Shown here: positions 45,940 through 54,866 of the stretch, one piece after another | Numbering within the stretch: position 1 is the first letter of the stretch | How the letters are laid out: each line of letters opens with the position of its first letter | Source of the DNA: Acinetobacter wuhouensis | GTDB taxonomy: Bacteria > Pseudomonadota > Gammaproteobacteria > Pseudomonadales > Moraxellaceae | Assembly: GCF_001696605.3 (NCBI RefSeq) | Contig: NZ_CP031716.1 | Location: 434,001 to 498,000, forward strand | Direction of reading: 5' to 3' | Length of the DNA stretch: 64,000 bases | Translations under genes and position numbers: made by a program | The notes under the pieces: model-generated | Database searches by the model: none | The model's input: the letters and a program-made list of their open reading frames with translations, nothing else | Told to the model about the DNA's origin: nothing

Positions 45940-47460
45940 CTAACTGTTTGGTTTGTTTGCACTTTTGTCTTTTAATTGCTGTTGCAATTGAGCTAATCGT
46001 GCATTTAATAATTGAATTCGTTGATTCTTTTGCTGTAAAGCTGAAGCAAGTTGAGTCACATTCTTCTGTAATTTAACTGTTTTTTCACGAGATGTCATAA
46101 CTTTTGTAGAAAGTTCAGCATTTGTTTGATTTATCTGAGTATTTTTATTTGCAGAACCTTGTGCTGAATTTTGTTCATTGTCCGCAACTAAGCTCATTTC
46201 TGCCTGATCTAAGCGATATTTTGCAGCTCCTGACTGTTTTTGAGTAACAACTGGTGCCTGTGTTGGGGCTTTGTATTTTGTCGTTGGTCCTTGTTGGTAG
46301 CTTGCTGCTAAATTCAGAGCTGCTCCACGACGAATACGATTGACATCGCCTTGAATGAAAGCATTCTGATTATTCTCTTTGATTTGGCGCATCACATCAG
46401 GGATACTTTGATGGGTTTCTGCGGCTATACGTGACGCAATTGCCCATAGCGATTCATTTGCTTGGACAATATGCTGAGGATTTTGATTATTGCCTTGATT
46501 GGTCTCGACTTTTTTACTTTCGTTTTTCCTATTTTCATTTTTCTTGTTATCGCTTTTTTGAGCTTTATGAGTTTCAGGCTTTGCAGTCTGCGATTTGGCT
46601 TGCTGTGCTGGAGTTGTTTTTTGAGGTGATTGAGTCTCTATCGTTTGAACTGTATCTGTTTGAGTTTTTTCAGATTGAATTTGCTCTGGTGGACGAGGGG
46701 CTTGAGCAATAGCCGGTGTTGCTGTCTCTTTTTGTGTTTCTGTTTTGGCTACTTCATTTTTAATAGCCGAGTTATTGTTGACTGGCACTACTGTTGTAGT
46801 TTGTATCGTTGTTTCTATCTTTGAAGTTGGTGCACTTAAAGAAGGTGTGTTTAAAGTAGGTGGAGCAATAACGCTGATTGTGAGCGGGCGTTGAGCGTTG
46901 GTTATAGAGGATGTGTCAACTTGAGTATTTGCTGTTGACGGTGCTTGAGGCACATTGCTTTTATATTGAGTGCTCGTCGGTAAATTCAGTGCAATATCTT
47001 TTTCACTCACAATCACTTGAGGCATAAGCGGTTTTTCATTTGCCGCAGTTTTCAGCATAGGTGCTGGAACATTATTCCGACCACGAGTCAATGGTGTTTT
47101 AATCTGCTTTAAATGCGTTGCATTGCCTTCTTTGATTTTTACTAAAATATTGAGTTCTGAATCAATTAATGGGCGTGAGGAAGTAATGACAATAACACCA
47201 CTGCCATCATTTGAACGGCGTGTGTAGAAGTTTAAATGCCCTGGAGTTTGCGTTGCCATACCAATATTTTGAATATCATCAGCACTTGCTAGACCTGCTT
47301 CGATTTTGTCACTCGGATTGGAATTGCTAAACTTCATTTCTGCATAAAGTAGTTCCCCAGCTCCTGATTGAACTTGAATCGGATCAATCGTGATCGCATT
47401 TACAGTTTGCGAAGTCATAATGGCTAAAATGGCAATTTTTAATTTGTTATATCCGGTCAT
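45940..47460 (-). CDS. fimV: FimV N-terminal half, periplasmic LysM protein
   Basis: A 506-residue protein from MTGYNKLKIAILAIMTSQTVNA (signal peptide). It opens with the FimV N-terminal domain (ITIDPIQVQSGAGELLYAEMKF, then SSRPLIDSELNILVKI), followed by a Gln/Thr/Pro/Lys-rich linker and a LysM domain (HIVQANESLWAIASRIAAETHQSIPDVMRQI). A coiled coil (ALQQKNQRIQLLNARLAQLQQQL) ends it. It stops without the transmembrane helix that follows in one-piece FimV. The locus position between asd and truA matches Pseudomonas fimV. FimV supports type IV pilus function. Confidence 0.82.
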   Translation of the reverse strand: MTGYNKLKIAILAIMTSQTVNAITIDPIQVQSGAGELLYAEMKFSNSNPSDKIEAGLASADDIQNIGMATQTPGHLNFYTRRSNDGSGVIVITSSRPLIDSELNILVKIKEGNATHLKQIKTPLTRGRNNVPAPMLKTAANEKPLMPQVIVSEKDIALNLPTSTQYKSNVPQAPSTANTQVDTSSITNAQRPLTISVIAPPTLNTPSLSAPTSKIETTIQTTTVVPVNNNSAIKNEVAKTETQKETATPAIAQAPRPPEQIQSEKTQTDTVQTIETQSPQKTTPAQQAKSQTAKPETHKAQKSDNKKNENRKNESKKVETNQGNNQNPQHIVQANESLWAIASRIAAETHQSIPDVMRQIKENNQNAFIQGDVNRIRRGAALNLAASYQQGPTTKYKAPTQAPVVTQKQSGAAKYRLDQAEMSLVADNEQNSAQGSANKNTQINQTNAELSTKVMTSREKTVKLQKNVTQLASALQQKNQRIQLLNARLAQLQQQLKDKSANKPNS

Positions 47461-47566
47461 CTCTGTCCATTGCTCTGACGAAGTACGCGCATTTAAATTA
47501 TACAATATCTAAATGTAATCTAGATGCAAATTATTAACACAAGAGTTACATAAATATAGTTACATA

Positions 47567-47596
47567 AAAAAGCCGATCAAGATAGATCGGCTTTTT
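47567..47596 (-). terminator. Terminator after asd
   Basis: AAAAAGCCGATC/GATCGGCTTTTT, 12-base stem with a 6-base loop, directly after the asd stop on the minus strand. Confidence 0.92.
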
Positions 47597-47621
47597 CAAT
47601 GTTTAATACTTTTTTGTGAAA

Positions 47622-48740
47622 TTACGCATTCTTATAATCGATTAAGATACGTAACATACGGCGTAAAGGTTCTGCAGCACCCCAAAGAAGTTGGTCACCA
47701 ACAGTAAATGCACCTAAATATTCTTTACCCATGTTCAATTTGCGTAAACGACCTACAGGAACAGAAAGTGTGCCAGTTACTGCTACTGGTGTTAAATCCG
47801 TCATCGATGCTTCACGGGTATTTGGAACTACTTTAGCCCATTGATTAGACTGACGAATCATATCTTCGATTTCATCAAGCGGGACATCTTTTTTCAATTT
47901 CAATGTTAAAGCTTGAGAATGGCAACGCATTGCACCAATACGAACACAGTGACCATCAATTGGTACGATCTGTTGATTACCCAAAATCTTGTTGGTTTCA
48001 ACTTGACCTTTCCATTCTTCTTTGGATTGACCGCTTTCGAGCTGTTTGTCGATATATGGAATCAATGAGCCTGCAAGTGGTACACCGAAGTTTGCAGAAG
48101 GGAAGCCTTCACCACGTTGTAAATCAGCAATTTTAGAGTCGATGTCTAAGATTGCAGAACGAGGATCGTCCAATAAATCTTTGGTATTGTTGTATAAATA
48201 ACCCATGCCTGTGATGAGCTCACGCATGTTTTGCGCGCCAGCACCTGAAGCTGCTTGATAGGTCATCGCAGTCATCCATTCCACCAAGTTCTGTTGGAAT
48301 AATGAACCCATACCCATCAACATCAATGAAACGGTACAGTTACCACCAACGAATGTTTTAGTGCCTTTGACTAAACCATCTTTGATGACATTCAAGTTCA
48401 CTGGATCAAGTACGATAATCGCTTCATCATCCATACGTAATGTAGATGCAGCATCAATCCAATAACCGTTCCAACCTTCAGCTTTCAGCTTTGGAAAAAC
48501 TTCAGACGTATAATCGCCACCTTGACAGGTAATAATGACATCCATTTGCTTCAGACTGGTAATGTCCGTCGCTTCCATAAGTGCTGGAGCAGTTTTACCA
48601 CCAAAAGCAGGGGCTTCACCACCTGCGTTACTGGTAGAGAAATAGAATGGCTCAAAATGAGCAAAATCATTCTCTTCAACCATACGTTGCATAAGGACGG
48701 AACCAACCATCCCGCGCCAACCGACCAGACCTACTTTCAT
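47622..48740 (-). CDS. asd: Aspartate-semialdehyde dehydrogenase
   Basis: Reduces aspartyl phosphate to the semialdehyde for lysine, threonine, methionine and diaminopimelate synthesis. The 372 residues start [20 protein letters not shown] (NADP site). The catalytic Cys is C135 in [13 protein letters not shown], the same number as in E. coli, and [22 protein letters not shown] carries the active-site His and Arg. It is monocistronic, terminated before fimV. Confidence 0.97.
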   Translation of the reverse strand: MKVGLVGWRGMVGSVLMQRMVEENDFAHFEPFYFSTSNAGGEAPAFGGKTAPALMEATDITSLKQMDVIITCQGGDYTSEVFPKLKAEGWNGYWIDAASTLRMDDEAIIVLDPVNLNVIKDGLVKGTKTFVGGNCTVSLMLMGMGSLFQQNLVEWMTAMTYQAASGAGAQNMRELITGMGYLYNNTKDLLDDPRSAILDIDSKIADLQRGEGFPSANFGVPLAGSLIPYIDKQLESGQSKEEWKGQVETNKILGNQQIVPIDGHCVRIGAMRCHSQALTLKLKKDVPLDEIEDMIRQSNQWAKVVPNTREASMTDLTPVAVTGTLSVPVGRLRKLNMGKEYLGAFTVGDQLLWGAAEPLRRMLRILIDYKNA

Positions 48741-48929
48741 GTCACTTTGCCTCGGTGCGTTAATAAAAAATAAAAAGGGGGCTTGAGTGTATCAAAAGAG
48801 TGTGTAACTGCAATAGCGTACACAATGAAAACACAATTATATTGTGCAATATATCTTGTTTATGATACATGCAAAATTGATATTAATTTATGAATCATTC
48901 AAAAATTAAGAATATAAGAGTGACAAAAT

Positions 48930-50069
48930 ATGATTTGGATAGAAATATTGTCTGCAATCGTGATTTGGCTGAGTTTTTGGTCATTGATCCCACGTGATGA
49001 ATGGTGGTTCAGGGGTGCAGATTTCCCACGCTTACAGATTTTGTTTGTCGGGATCATTGCTTTCTTTTTACTGCTGTTTTGGCAAGGAGAATGGGATTTA
49101 AAACGAGAAATTATTTTTGTGCTGTTGATTGCCGCTTTAGCATTTCAATTGAAAATGGTTTTGCCTTATACCTTTCTATGGAAAAAACAAGTTGCTCAAG
49201 TTCGATCTGAACAACTTGATTCGAGTAAACAGATTTCTGTGCTTGTTTCGAATGTACTCACGCCGAATGATCAATATCAACTTTTGATTGAGCACATCCA
49301 AAAGTTTCAACCTGATTTAGTGTTGACCTTAGAAACCGATCAAACGTGGCAAAATCATTTAAAAGTGATTGAGCAAGATTATCCCTATCGAGTTCCTGTG
49401 CCATTAGATAATTTGTATGGCATGCATTTGTATAGCAAATTAAAATTGGTGGATACCGATGTCAAATTCATTCTGAGTGATGAAATTCCTTCGATTCATA
49501 CCACTGCGATTCTGCCATCAGGGCAAGCCGTTAAACTGTATTGTTTACACCCTAAACCACCGAGCCCAACGGAAGCCAAAGATTCAACTTTAAGAGATGC
49601 TGAATTACTGATTGTCGGTGACCAAATTAAAGATTTGGATGAAAGTTGTATCGTGATGGGGGATTTAAACGATGTGGCTTGGTCTCGGACGACACGGCTA
49701 TTTCAACGGATTAGTGGCTTACTCGATCCACGAGTAGGGCGTAAATATGTCAATACTTTTCATGCAGATTATAAGTTTTTAAGATGGTCGCTCGATCATT
49801 TATTTCATAGTACAGACTTTGCTTTAGTGCAGATGCAACGATTGCCACATATTGGATCAGACCATTTCCCTATTTTTGTTACGCTGCAAACGGGTCGTGT
49901 TTTTGAGCAGATTCAAGAAGAACTGGAACAGTCGGATGCGGATGAGCAAGAGGCTCAGGACGCGATTCAAGAGGGCATCGAAAAAGCAGAGAAAGAAGAA
50001 AAAATTGTCACTGATGAAATTGCACAGGATTATAAATGTGAAAATAAATTGTCAGACAATAAAGGCTGA
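48930..50069 (+). CDS. Membrane-anchored endonuclease/exonuclease/phosphatase-fold protein
   Basis: A 379-residue protein with three N-terminal membrane helices (residues 1-82), an EEP domain (about 100-320), and an acidic coiled-coil tail (about 325-370). EEP motifs include VLTLETDQTW, YCLHPKPPSPTEAKDSTLRDAELL, VMGDLNDVAWSRTT (metal Asp/Asn) and HIGSDHFPIFVTL (catalytic Asp-His). Members hydrolyse phosphodiester or phospholipid bonds; the substrate is not visible. The catalytic part probably faces the periplasm. Confidence 0.85.
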   Translation: MIWIEILSAIVIWLSFWSLIPRDEWWFRGADFPRLQILFVGIIAFFLLLFWQGEWDLKREIIFVLLIAALAFQLKMVLPYTFLWKKQVAQVRSEQLDSSKQISVLVSNVLTPNDQYQLLIEHIQKFQPDLVLTLETDQTWQNHLKVIEQDYPYRVPVPLDNLYGMHLYSKLKLVDTDVKFILSDEIPSIHTTAILPSGQAVKLYCLHPKPPSPTEAKDSTLRDAELLIVGDQIKDLDESCIVMGDLNDVAWSRTTRLFQRISGLLDPRVGRKYVNTFHADYKFLRWSLDHLFHSTDFALVQMQRLPHIGSDHFPIFVTLQTGRVFEQIQEELEQSDADEQEAQDAIQEGIEKAEKEEKIVTDEIAQDYKCENKLSDNKG

Positions 50070-50083
50070 ATTTGGTTGATTTT

Positions 50084-50101
50084 TGTAAGTTATTTCGTAC
50101 A
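50084..50101 (+). promoter_or_regulatory. GacA-box-like palindrome
   Basis: TGTAAG-TTATTT-CGTACA matches the GacA upstream activating sequence TGTAAG-N6-CTTACA at 11 of 12 defined positions. It lies about 60 bases before the predicted 5-prime end of the GGA-rich RNA, the spacing known for rsmY/rsmZ promoters. Confidence 0.7.
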
Positions 50102-50156
50102 AGGATTGTGTCTCTAAACGGATGGTATGAAATCTGTATTCGCTTTAATCTTTAAT

Positions 50157-50330
50157 CATCGACAAACGGAATGGGAAAGGAAATGTCCCGCTAAGGAAGA
50201 CGAAGTCGATGGATGAATCATCATGGATTTGATGTTGGAATGGATAACCAAATAGAATAAAAATAATGATTGAAAGCACAACCTCATAGACCCGAGTTTT
50301 GCAGGACGCAGAACTCGGGTTAGCTTTATT
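50157..50330 (+). ncRNA. Candidate Rsm/Csr-type regulatory RNA (GGA-rich, TwoAYGGAY-like)
   Basis: No ORF lies here, yet structure is dense. An outer stem ATCGAC (50158-50163)/GTCGAT (50205-50210) encloses hairpin GGGA/TCCC with AAGGA in its loop. Then CATC (50219-50222)/GATG (50231-50234) presents ATGGAT, and TTGG (50235-50238)/CCAA (50248-50251) presents ATGGAT again. The terminator ACCCGAGTT (50290-50298)/AACTCGGGT (50312-50320) carries AGGA in its loop and is followed by a T-rich tail. At least eight GGA triplets precede the terminator. GGA in hairpin loops is the CsrA/RsmA binding signature. A GacA-like box lies upstream and TTTAAT (50144-50149) is a possible -10. Confidence 0.72.
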
Positions 50331-50332
50331 TA
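50290..50332 (+). terminator. Terminator of the candidate Rsm-like RNA
   Basis: Nine-base stem ACCCGAGTT/AACTCGGGT extended inside by TGC/GCA, followed by TTAGCTTTATTT. Confidence 0.82.
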
Positions 50333-50380
50333 TGGTATATAATTTATCCGATTTAGAGTCGAAAATAAAAATGAGTGATT

Positions 50381-50698
50381 ATGTATTTATCTAAATTTCA
50401 AGAATTCAAAATTTATATTGTCAATTTCACAGACTTAGCACGTGATGCACTGCATATTTACGCAGGTCTAGCTGTTTTCTTTATTGTTGCCCTGATACAT
50501 AAGCGTCAATTGAAATCGACTTGGGCGATTATAACCGTTATTTGTGTCGCAGTAGGATGTGAACTTTTCGATGCTCGGGATGATTTGATTAATCATGGGT
50601 ATTGGCGAGTAGGCGCAAGTATGCATGACATTATCAATACTTGTTTTTGGCCAGTTATGATTTGGCTTATGGCACGTTTTCGAGTCTGGAAAGGCTGA
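50381..50698 (+). CDS. Small VanZ-like membrane protein
   Basis: A 105-residue protein from ATG 50381. It has two hydrophobic helices (HIYAGLAVFFIVALI and TWAIITVICVAVGCELFDARDD) and a hydrophobic C-terminal part (ASMHDIINTCFWPVMIWLMARF). The arrangement of acidic residues around GCELFDARDD...HDIINT recalls VanZ-like/DUF2238-type small proteins, but the match is weak. It follows the regulatory RNA terminator by about 60 bases. Function unknown. Confidence 0.72.
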   Translation: MYLSKFQEFKIYIVNFTDLARDALHIYAGLAVFFIVALIHKRQLKSTWAIITVICVAVGCELFDARDDLINHGYWRVGASMHDIINTCFWPVMIWLMARFRVWKG

Positions 50699-50821
50699 TG
50701 TTTTCCATCATCCAAGCTTGAAAAGTATGAATGATTTAGATTGTGAAAGATTGAAAATGGTTTTTAAGGGGATCTAAATCAAGCCAGCGACATGAGTTTG
50801 AGTTTCATGTCGCAAATATTA

Positions 50822-51343
50822 TCAAGGATATTGTTTATTTAAAGCATCTAATTCGGCTCTTGCCATTTCTCTCATGTTTTGTAATTGTTTAAAACGCTTT
50901 TTGTATCCTTCATCAGGAGCAGTAATATCAAAGTTAGATTTTTGAGTGAGTTTAGATAATCGTTCACTCAAAAAAACAGATTCAATCATTTGTCTTCGAA
51001 TATTTTGCACTTCGGAACTTTTTAAATTAAGTTGCATCATTTTTTGTTGCATATCTTTTTGTAATTTATCAAATTCAATGAGGACTTGTTCAAATTTTTC
51101 AGGGTCCGTTGCTGTTATTATGAGCTGATTTGCTAATTCATTTGTCTTTGTATCAACTGATTTAATAATTGGATTTAATTGTGCTAAATCAGTTTTAATG
51201 TATTGAGGATTCGCTTGAGAAAGCTCTGATGCTTTGATTTCCCAATTGCCTGAAATTTGTTTTGTAGTCGTTTCAGTGCAGGATGACAATATTAAACTTA
51301 TGCTTATAAAAAAGCAGTAGGCAATACGAGCTAGATTTTTCAT
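50822..51343 (-). CDS. Lipoprotein, tandem paralogue B
   Basis: A 173-residue lipoprotein from ATG MKNLARIAYCFFISISLILSSC (a TTG start four codons earlier is possible). The mature protein is helical: GNWEIKASELSQANPQYIKTDLAQLNPI, LKSSEVQNIRRQMIESVFLSERL, FDITAPDEGYKKRFKQL, ARAELDALNKQY. The same motifs in the same order occur in the next gene upstream, so the two arose by tandem duplication. Function unknown. Confidence 0.8.
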   Translation of the reverse strand: MKNLARIAYCFFISISLILSSCTETTTKQISGNWEIKASELSQANPQYIKTDLAQLNPIIKSVDTKTNELANQLIITATDPEKFEQVLIEFDKLQKDMQQKMMQLNLKSSEVQNIRRQMIESVFLSERLSKLTQKSNFDITAPDEGYKKRFKQLQNMREMARAELDALNKQYP

Positions 51344-51409
51344 ATTTTTATTCAACTTTTTAATAGGGGCTTATGATTTGGTAGCCTTAATATCTTTGTA
51401 AATTTGTGA

Positions 51410-51970
51410 TTAAGAATATTGCTGGTTTAAAGCATCTAATTCAGCACCTACTTTTTGTTGAATCGCAATGGTGCGCATACTGAGTTGTTTAAATTCCTCA
51501 CTTGGTGCTTTCATATCAAAATTCGGCGCAGTTGAAAGTTCATATAATTTTTGGCTGGTAAGGAGGTTATCAATCATTTGAGTACGAATATTTTGTACTT
51601 CACTACTTTTTAATTGAAGTCCCATCAACTTTTGTTGAAATTCTTTTTGTATATCATTGGAATGGCTTAGAAGTTCTTTGAGTTTTTGTGGATCAGAAGC
51701 TGCTGATTGCGCTTGTTCTCTAAGTCGCAAGGCTTGAGAGTTGGACTGATTGGTGATTTGATTTAACTGTGCTAAATCTGACTTGATGTCCGTTGCATTT
51801 GCACTACTCAGTTCTGAAGCTTTAGCTTGCCAATTTCCTGTAGATGATGTTGAACTGCTTTCTTTTACTTGCTGATTTTGTTCTGTATTTGCTTTTTTAT
51901 CTGCACAGCCAATGAGTAAGATGCTTGAACTCATCATTGATATAAAAAGAATTTTATTAAAAATATGCAT
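51410..51970 (-). CDS. Lipoprotein, tandem paralogue A
   Basis: A 186-residue lipoprotein (lipobox ILLIGC) with GAAGGAAA before the ATG. After a Ser/Gln-rich linker come GNWQAKASELSSANATDIKSDLAQLNQI, LKSSEVQNIRTQMIDNLLTSQKL, FDMKAPSEEFKQL and VGAELDALNQQY, each matched in paralogue B. Predominantly helical, possibly a coiled-coil hairpin at the periplasmic face of the outer membrane. Function unknown. Confidence 0.82.
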   Translation of the reverse strand: MHIFNKILFISMMSSSILLIGCADKKANTEQNQQVKESSSTSSTGNWQAKASELSSANATDIKSDLAQLNQITNQSNSQALRLREQAQSAASDPQKLKELLSHSNDIQKEFQQKLMGLQLKSSEVQNIRTQMIDNLLTSQKLYELSTAPNFDMKAPSEEFKQLSMRTIAIQQKVGAELDALNQQYS

Positions 51971-52091
51971 AGTCTTATATTTCCTTCATGTTTTTAAGTT
52001 TTAGTGTTTTCTACGCTGACGATCTTAGCGAATTTTATGTTGTGACTACAGTACGCTTTTGTACGTTTGGAATGGACACTAATCCAAAAAT

Positions 52092-52117
52092 AAAAAAGGA
52101 GATCTTAATGATCTCCT
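52092..52117 (-). terminator. Terminator after the LpxL-like gene
   Basis: AGGAGATC/GATCTCCT stem with a 5-base loop, followed on the minus strand by a T-run. Confidence 0.88.
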
Positions 52118-52159
52118 AATTTTGAATATAAATGCTTTCAACTCTAAACAATAATCAAC

Positions 52160-53095
52160 TCAATAAATTTTGTCATAACCCTCAGGGCGTGTTTTAAAAC
52201 GACGGTGGAACCACATATATTGAGTCGGTGCGATACGAAGCTGATTTTCAATGATTTTATTGACACGAATTGCATCAGTCAATTCATCCTCGCTCGGCAT
52301 TGGTTCAACAGCAGGTTCAATCAATACATGATATTTTGGATTACGAATATCGCCATGACGATAAAAATACAGTGGAATCGCAACTGCTTTGGATATTTTC
52401 AATAAACGACGATGTGCAGTAACCGTTGCAGCCTCCACACCAAAAAAGGGTGCCATCACACCTTGTTTTAAACCGAAGTCTTGATCTGGACTGTACCAAA
52501 TCGCATCCCCATCTTTAAGATGACGAATTAAACCACGCATATCATCATGATCAATTTGTGCTTTATAAATGGTTGCACGACAACGGTAGATTAGCATATC
52601 TAATAGAGGATTATTCTGAGGGCGATAAACCACGTCAGGCTCAAAGAATTGCGCACAAAGATAACCACCCGCATCCAACATGGTGCTGTGAGTACCTAAA
52701 AGCAACATGCCTTTGCCTTCTGCCTTAGCTTGGTGAATGTGTTCTAAACCTTCAATCGTTACACGATTTTTAAACCATTGTGGTGAATACCAAGCATTGA
52801 GTGTTTCAAATACACCCACCATTTGATCTACAAAAACTTGTTTAGAATTTTCTAAAACTTGTTCCGAAGACCATTCAGGAAAACACACTTCTAAATTACG
52901 AATGGTGGTTTCACGACGTGACTTCAGCCCATTAAATGCGAGATGACCAAGTAAAGTAGCTAAGCGATGTTGAATCGCCCATGGCAAAATTGCCAGAATC
53001 ATTAAAAATACAATCGCGATCCAAATTCCCCAATATTTTGGATGCAAAAATGCCCAGTAAAACTTTCCAGACTCGTATTGATGCTTTTTACTCAT
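52160..53095 (-). CDS. lpxL: Lipid A acyltransferase, LpxL-like
   Basis: Transfers a secondary acyl chain onto lipid A at the inner membrane. The 311 residues have one N-terminal membrane helix, the HX4D catalytic motif in LLLGTHSTMLDAGGYL, DAIWYSPDQDFGLKQGVMAPFFG, and a C terminus MWFHRRFKTRPEGYDKIY that matches E. coli LpxL closely. LpxL, LpxM and LpxP are hard to separate by eye, so the exact position and chain are inferred. Confidence 0.86.
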   Translation of the reverse strand: MSKKHQYESGKFYWAFLHPKYWGIWIAIVFLMILAILPWAIQHRLATLLGHLAFNGLKSRRETTIRNLEVCFPEWSSEQVLENSKQVFVDQMVGVFETLNAWYSPQWFKNRVTIEGLEHIHQAKAEGKGMLLLGTHSTMLDAGGYLCAQFFEPDVVYRPQNNPLLDMLIYRCRATIYKAQIDHDDMRGLIRHLKDGDAIWYSPDQDFGLKQGVMAPFFGVEAATVTAHRRLLKISKAVAIPLYFYRHGDIRNPKYHVLIEPAVEPMPSEDELTDAIRVNKIIENQLRIAPTQYMWFHRRFKTRPEGYDKIY

Positions 53096-53208
53096 AGCAG
53101 TTTTGTAAATATGGGGGTGATTGAAACTGAAAGAAGTGTAGCATGAAGCGGTTTAAAGTAGAAAATACTCAAAGTCAGAAAGAAAATTGAACGTGCTAGG
53201 GATGGGGA

Positions 53209-53760
53209 ATGAAAATAATACGGTTAATTCAGGGTGATATTACCATTCAAAAGGTAGATGCAATTGTCAATGCTGCCAATACCTCGCTACTTGGCGGAGG
53301 TGGTGTGGATGGGGCAATTCATCGTAAAGGGGGCTCTGCTATTTTAGAAGACTGCCAAAAGATTCGTGCAAAGCAGGGCAGTTGTGCAGTTGGTGAAGCC
53401 GTCATCACTACAGCAGGTTTATTGCCCAGTAATTATGTAATCCACACGGTTGGACCCACTTGGCAAGACGGACAACATGGTGAGCAAGAATTACTTCAAC
53501 ACGCTTATTTAAATAGCTTAAAACTTGCAGAACAACATCAGCTGAAAACAATTGCCTTTCCTAATATTTCCACAGGGATTTATCATTTCCCAAAAGTCAG
53601 TGCTGCGAGTATTGTGATTAAAACCATTGTTGATTTTTTTAAATATGCTGAATCCGTCGAAGAAATAAATTTTGTTTGTTTTGATCTTGAAAACTTTAAA
53701 ATTTATCGACAGTTACTGGCGGAAATTGATCAGAACCACTTTCAAGTTCTCGGTATATAA
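53209..53760 (+). CDS. Macro-domain ADP-ribose-binding protein, YmdB-like
   Basis: A 183-residue single macro domain, predicted to deacetylate O-acetyl-ADP-ribose or remove ADP-ribose from proteins. Motifs: [37 protein letters not shown], then VIHTVGPTW and [13 protein letters not shown]. The Asn in NAAN and Asp in GVDGAIH are the known catalytic/binding positions. It is 26 bases ahead of an acyltransferase gene. The slightly extended C terminus is unremarkable. Confidence 0.92.
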   Translation: MKIIRLIQGDITIQKVDAIVNAANTSLLGGGGVDGAIHRKGGSAILEDCQKIRAKQGSCAVGEAVITTAGLLPSNYVIHTVGPTWQDGQHGEQELLQHAYLNSLKLAEQHQLKTIAFPNISTGIYHFPKVSAASIVIKTIVDFFKYAESVEEINFVCFDLENFKIYRQLLAEIDQNHFQVLGI

Positions 53761-53786
53761 TCCAATTTATTTAGACAGAAATCGCC

Positions 53787-54764
53787 ATGAGAGATTCGTA
53801 TTTAGACAGTTGTAAAGCAACGTTGATATTTCTCGTGGTTTTAGGACATTTCCTCGAACGAATGATAGGTTGGAAAGACCCAATCGCACATACTTTATTA
53901 GGCACAATTTATTTTATTCATATGCCTGCTTTTATTCTCGTTTCAGGCATTTTATTTAAAGATAAAAACTGGCTCAAAAATATTTTTTTCTTTGTATCTC
54001 TATATTTACCATTCCAATTTCTATTCCCAGCTTTTGATGCAATTTGGTCGGGGCAGTTCAAATTCAACTGGAATATTTTTGAAAGACCGTATTGGATTTT
54101 ATGGTATTTGCAAGGCATGATGCTTTGGACATTACTGGCGCATCTGTTCATCAAAATTAAATTTCCAGTCATTATTTCACTTATTCTTGCGCTGTGTATA
54201 GGTTTAAGCCCTTGGAATAATTATCAATATTCAATCGGGCGAATTTTTACTTTCTTCCCATTTTTTATGATCGGTGTGGTTTACGGCAAGAGTATTCTAC
54301 AAAAGATACAACAATTTAAATTCGCAACTGTTTTAGGTGGGCAGATTATTTTGGGTATTGTGAGTTATGTGTATTTCTCACAAATCAACCCATACTGGCT
54401 TTATGGAAGTTTGAACTATGCACAACTCAAGGTCAGTTCATGGGATGGTACGTGGATCAGAGCAAGTTTATTACTGACTTCGAGTCTTGGTATTTTTGCT
54501 ATTTTTGCATGGGTTAAACTCTTAAATCCTCGGTTTATTCAACTTGGGAAAAATACTTTACCTGTTTATTTACTTCATGGTTTTGTGGTGATATTGATTG
54601 CTCGCTATTGGCAGTTAGATTTTAATATTTTTGTCGAGATTGGAATTTGTATAGTTTTATCTATTCTGACCTGTTGGATTTTACAACAGCAATTTTTTGA
54701 TCAACTATTGAGAAAATTGTCGCTTTGGCTCATGAAGCCCATTGCTTGGTTGGGAATTAAGTAG
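53787..54764 (+). CDS. Acyltransferase 3-family membrane protein
   Basis: A 325-residue protein with about ten membrane helices. The opening YLDSCKATLIFLVVLGHFLERM and FIHMPAFILVSGILFKDKNW are typical of acyltransferase-3/OafA-like and fucose 4-O-acetylase-type O-acetyltransferases of surface sugars. FQLGKNTLPVYLLHGFVV (here IQLGKNTLPVYLLHGF) near the end is also common. The acceptor is unknown. Convergent with uup across a shared terminator. Confidence 0.86.
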   Translation: MRDSYLDSCKATLIFLVVLGHFLERMIGWKDPIAHTLLGTIYFIHMPAFILVSGILFKDKNWLKNIFFFVSLYLPFQFLFPAFDAIWSGQFKFNWNIFERPYWILWYLQGMMLWTLLAHLFIKIKFPVIISLILALCIGLSPWNNYQYSIGRIFTFFPFFMIGVVYGKSILQKIQQFKFATVLGGQIILGIVSYVYFSQINPYWLYGSLNYAQLKVSSWDGTWIRASLLLTSSLGIFAIFAWVKLLNPRFIQLGKNTLPVYLLHGFVVILIARYWQLDFNIFVEIGICIVLSILTCWILQQQFFDQLLRKLSLWLMKPIAWLGIK

Positions 54765-54819
54765 CTATTTACAAAAGTATTTTTATGGATTGATTGATTA
54801 ATTTAAAATGAGAAAGATA

Positions 54820-54845
54820 AAAACTCCGCGCGGTGGCGGAGTTTT
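54820..54845. terminator. Bidirectional terminator between acyltransferase gene and uup
   Basis: AAAACTCCGC/GCGGAGTTTT, 10-base stem, loop GCGGTG. Confidence 0.92.
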
Positions 54846-54866
54846 ATCTAAATTGGAAATGTAGAA

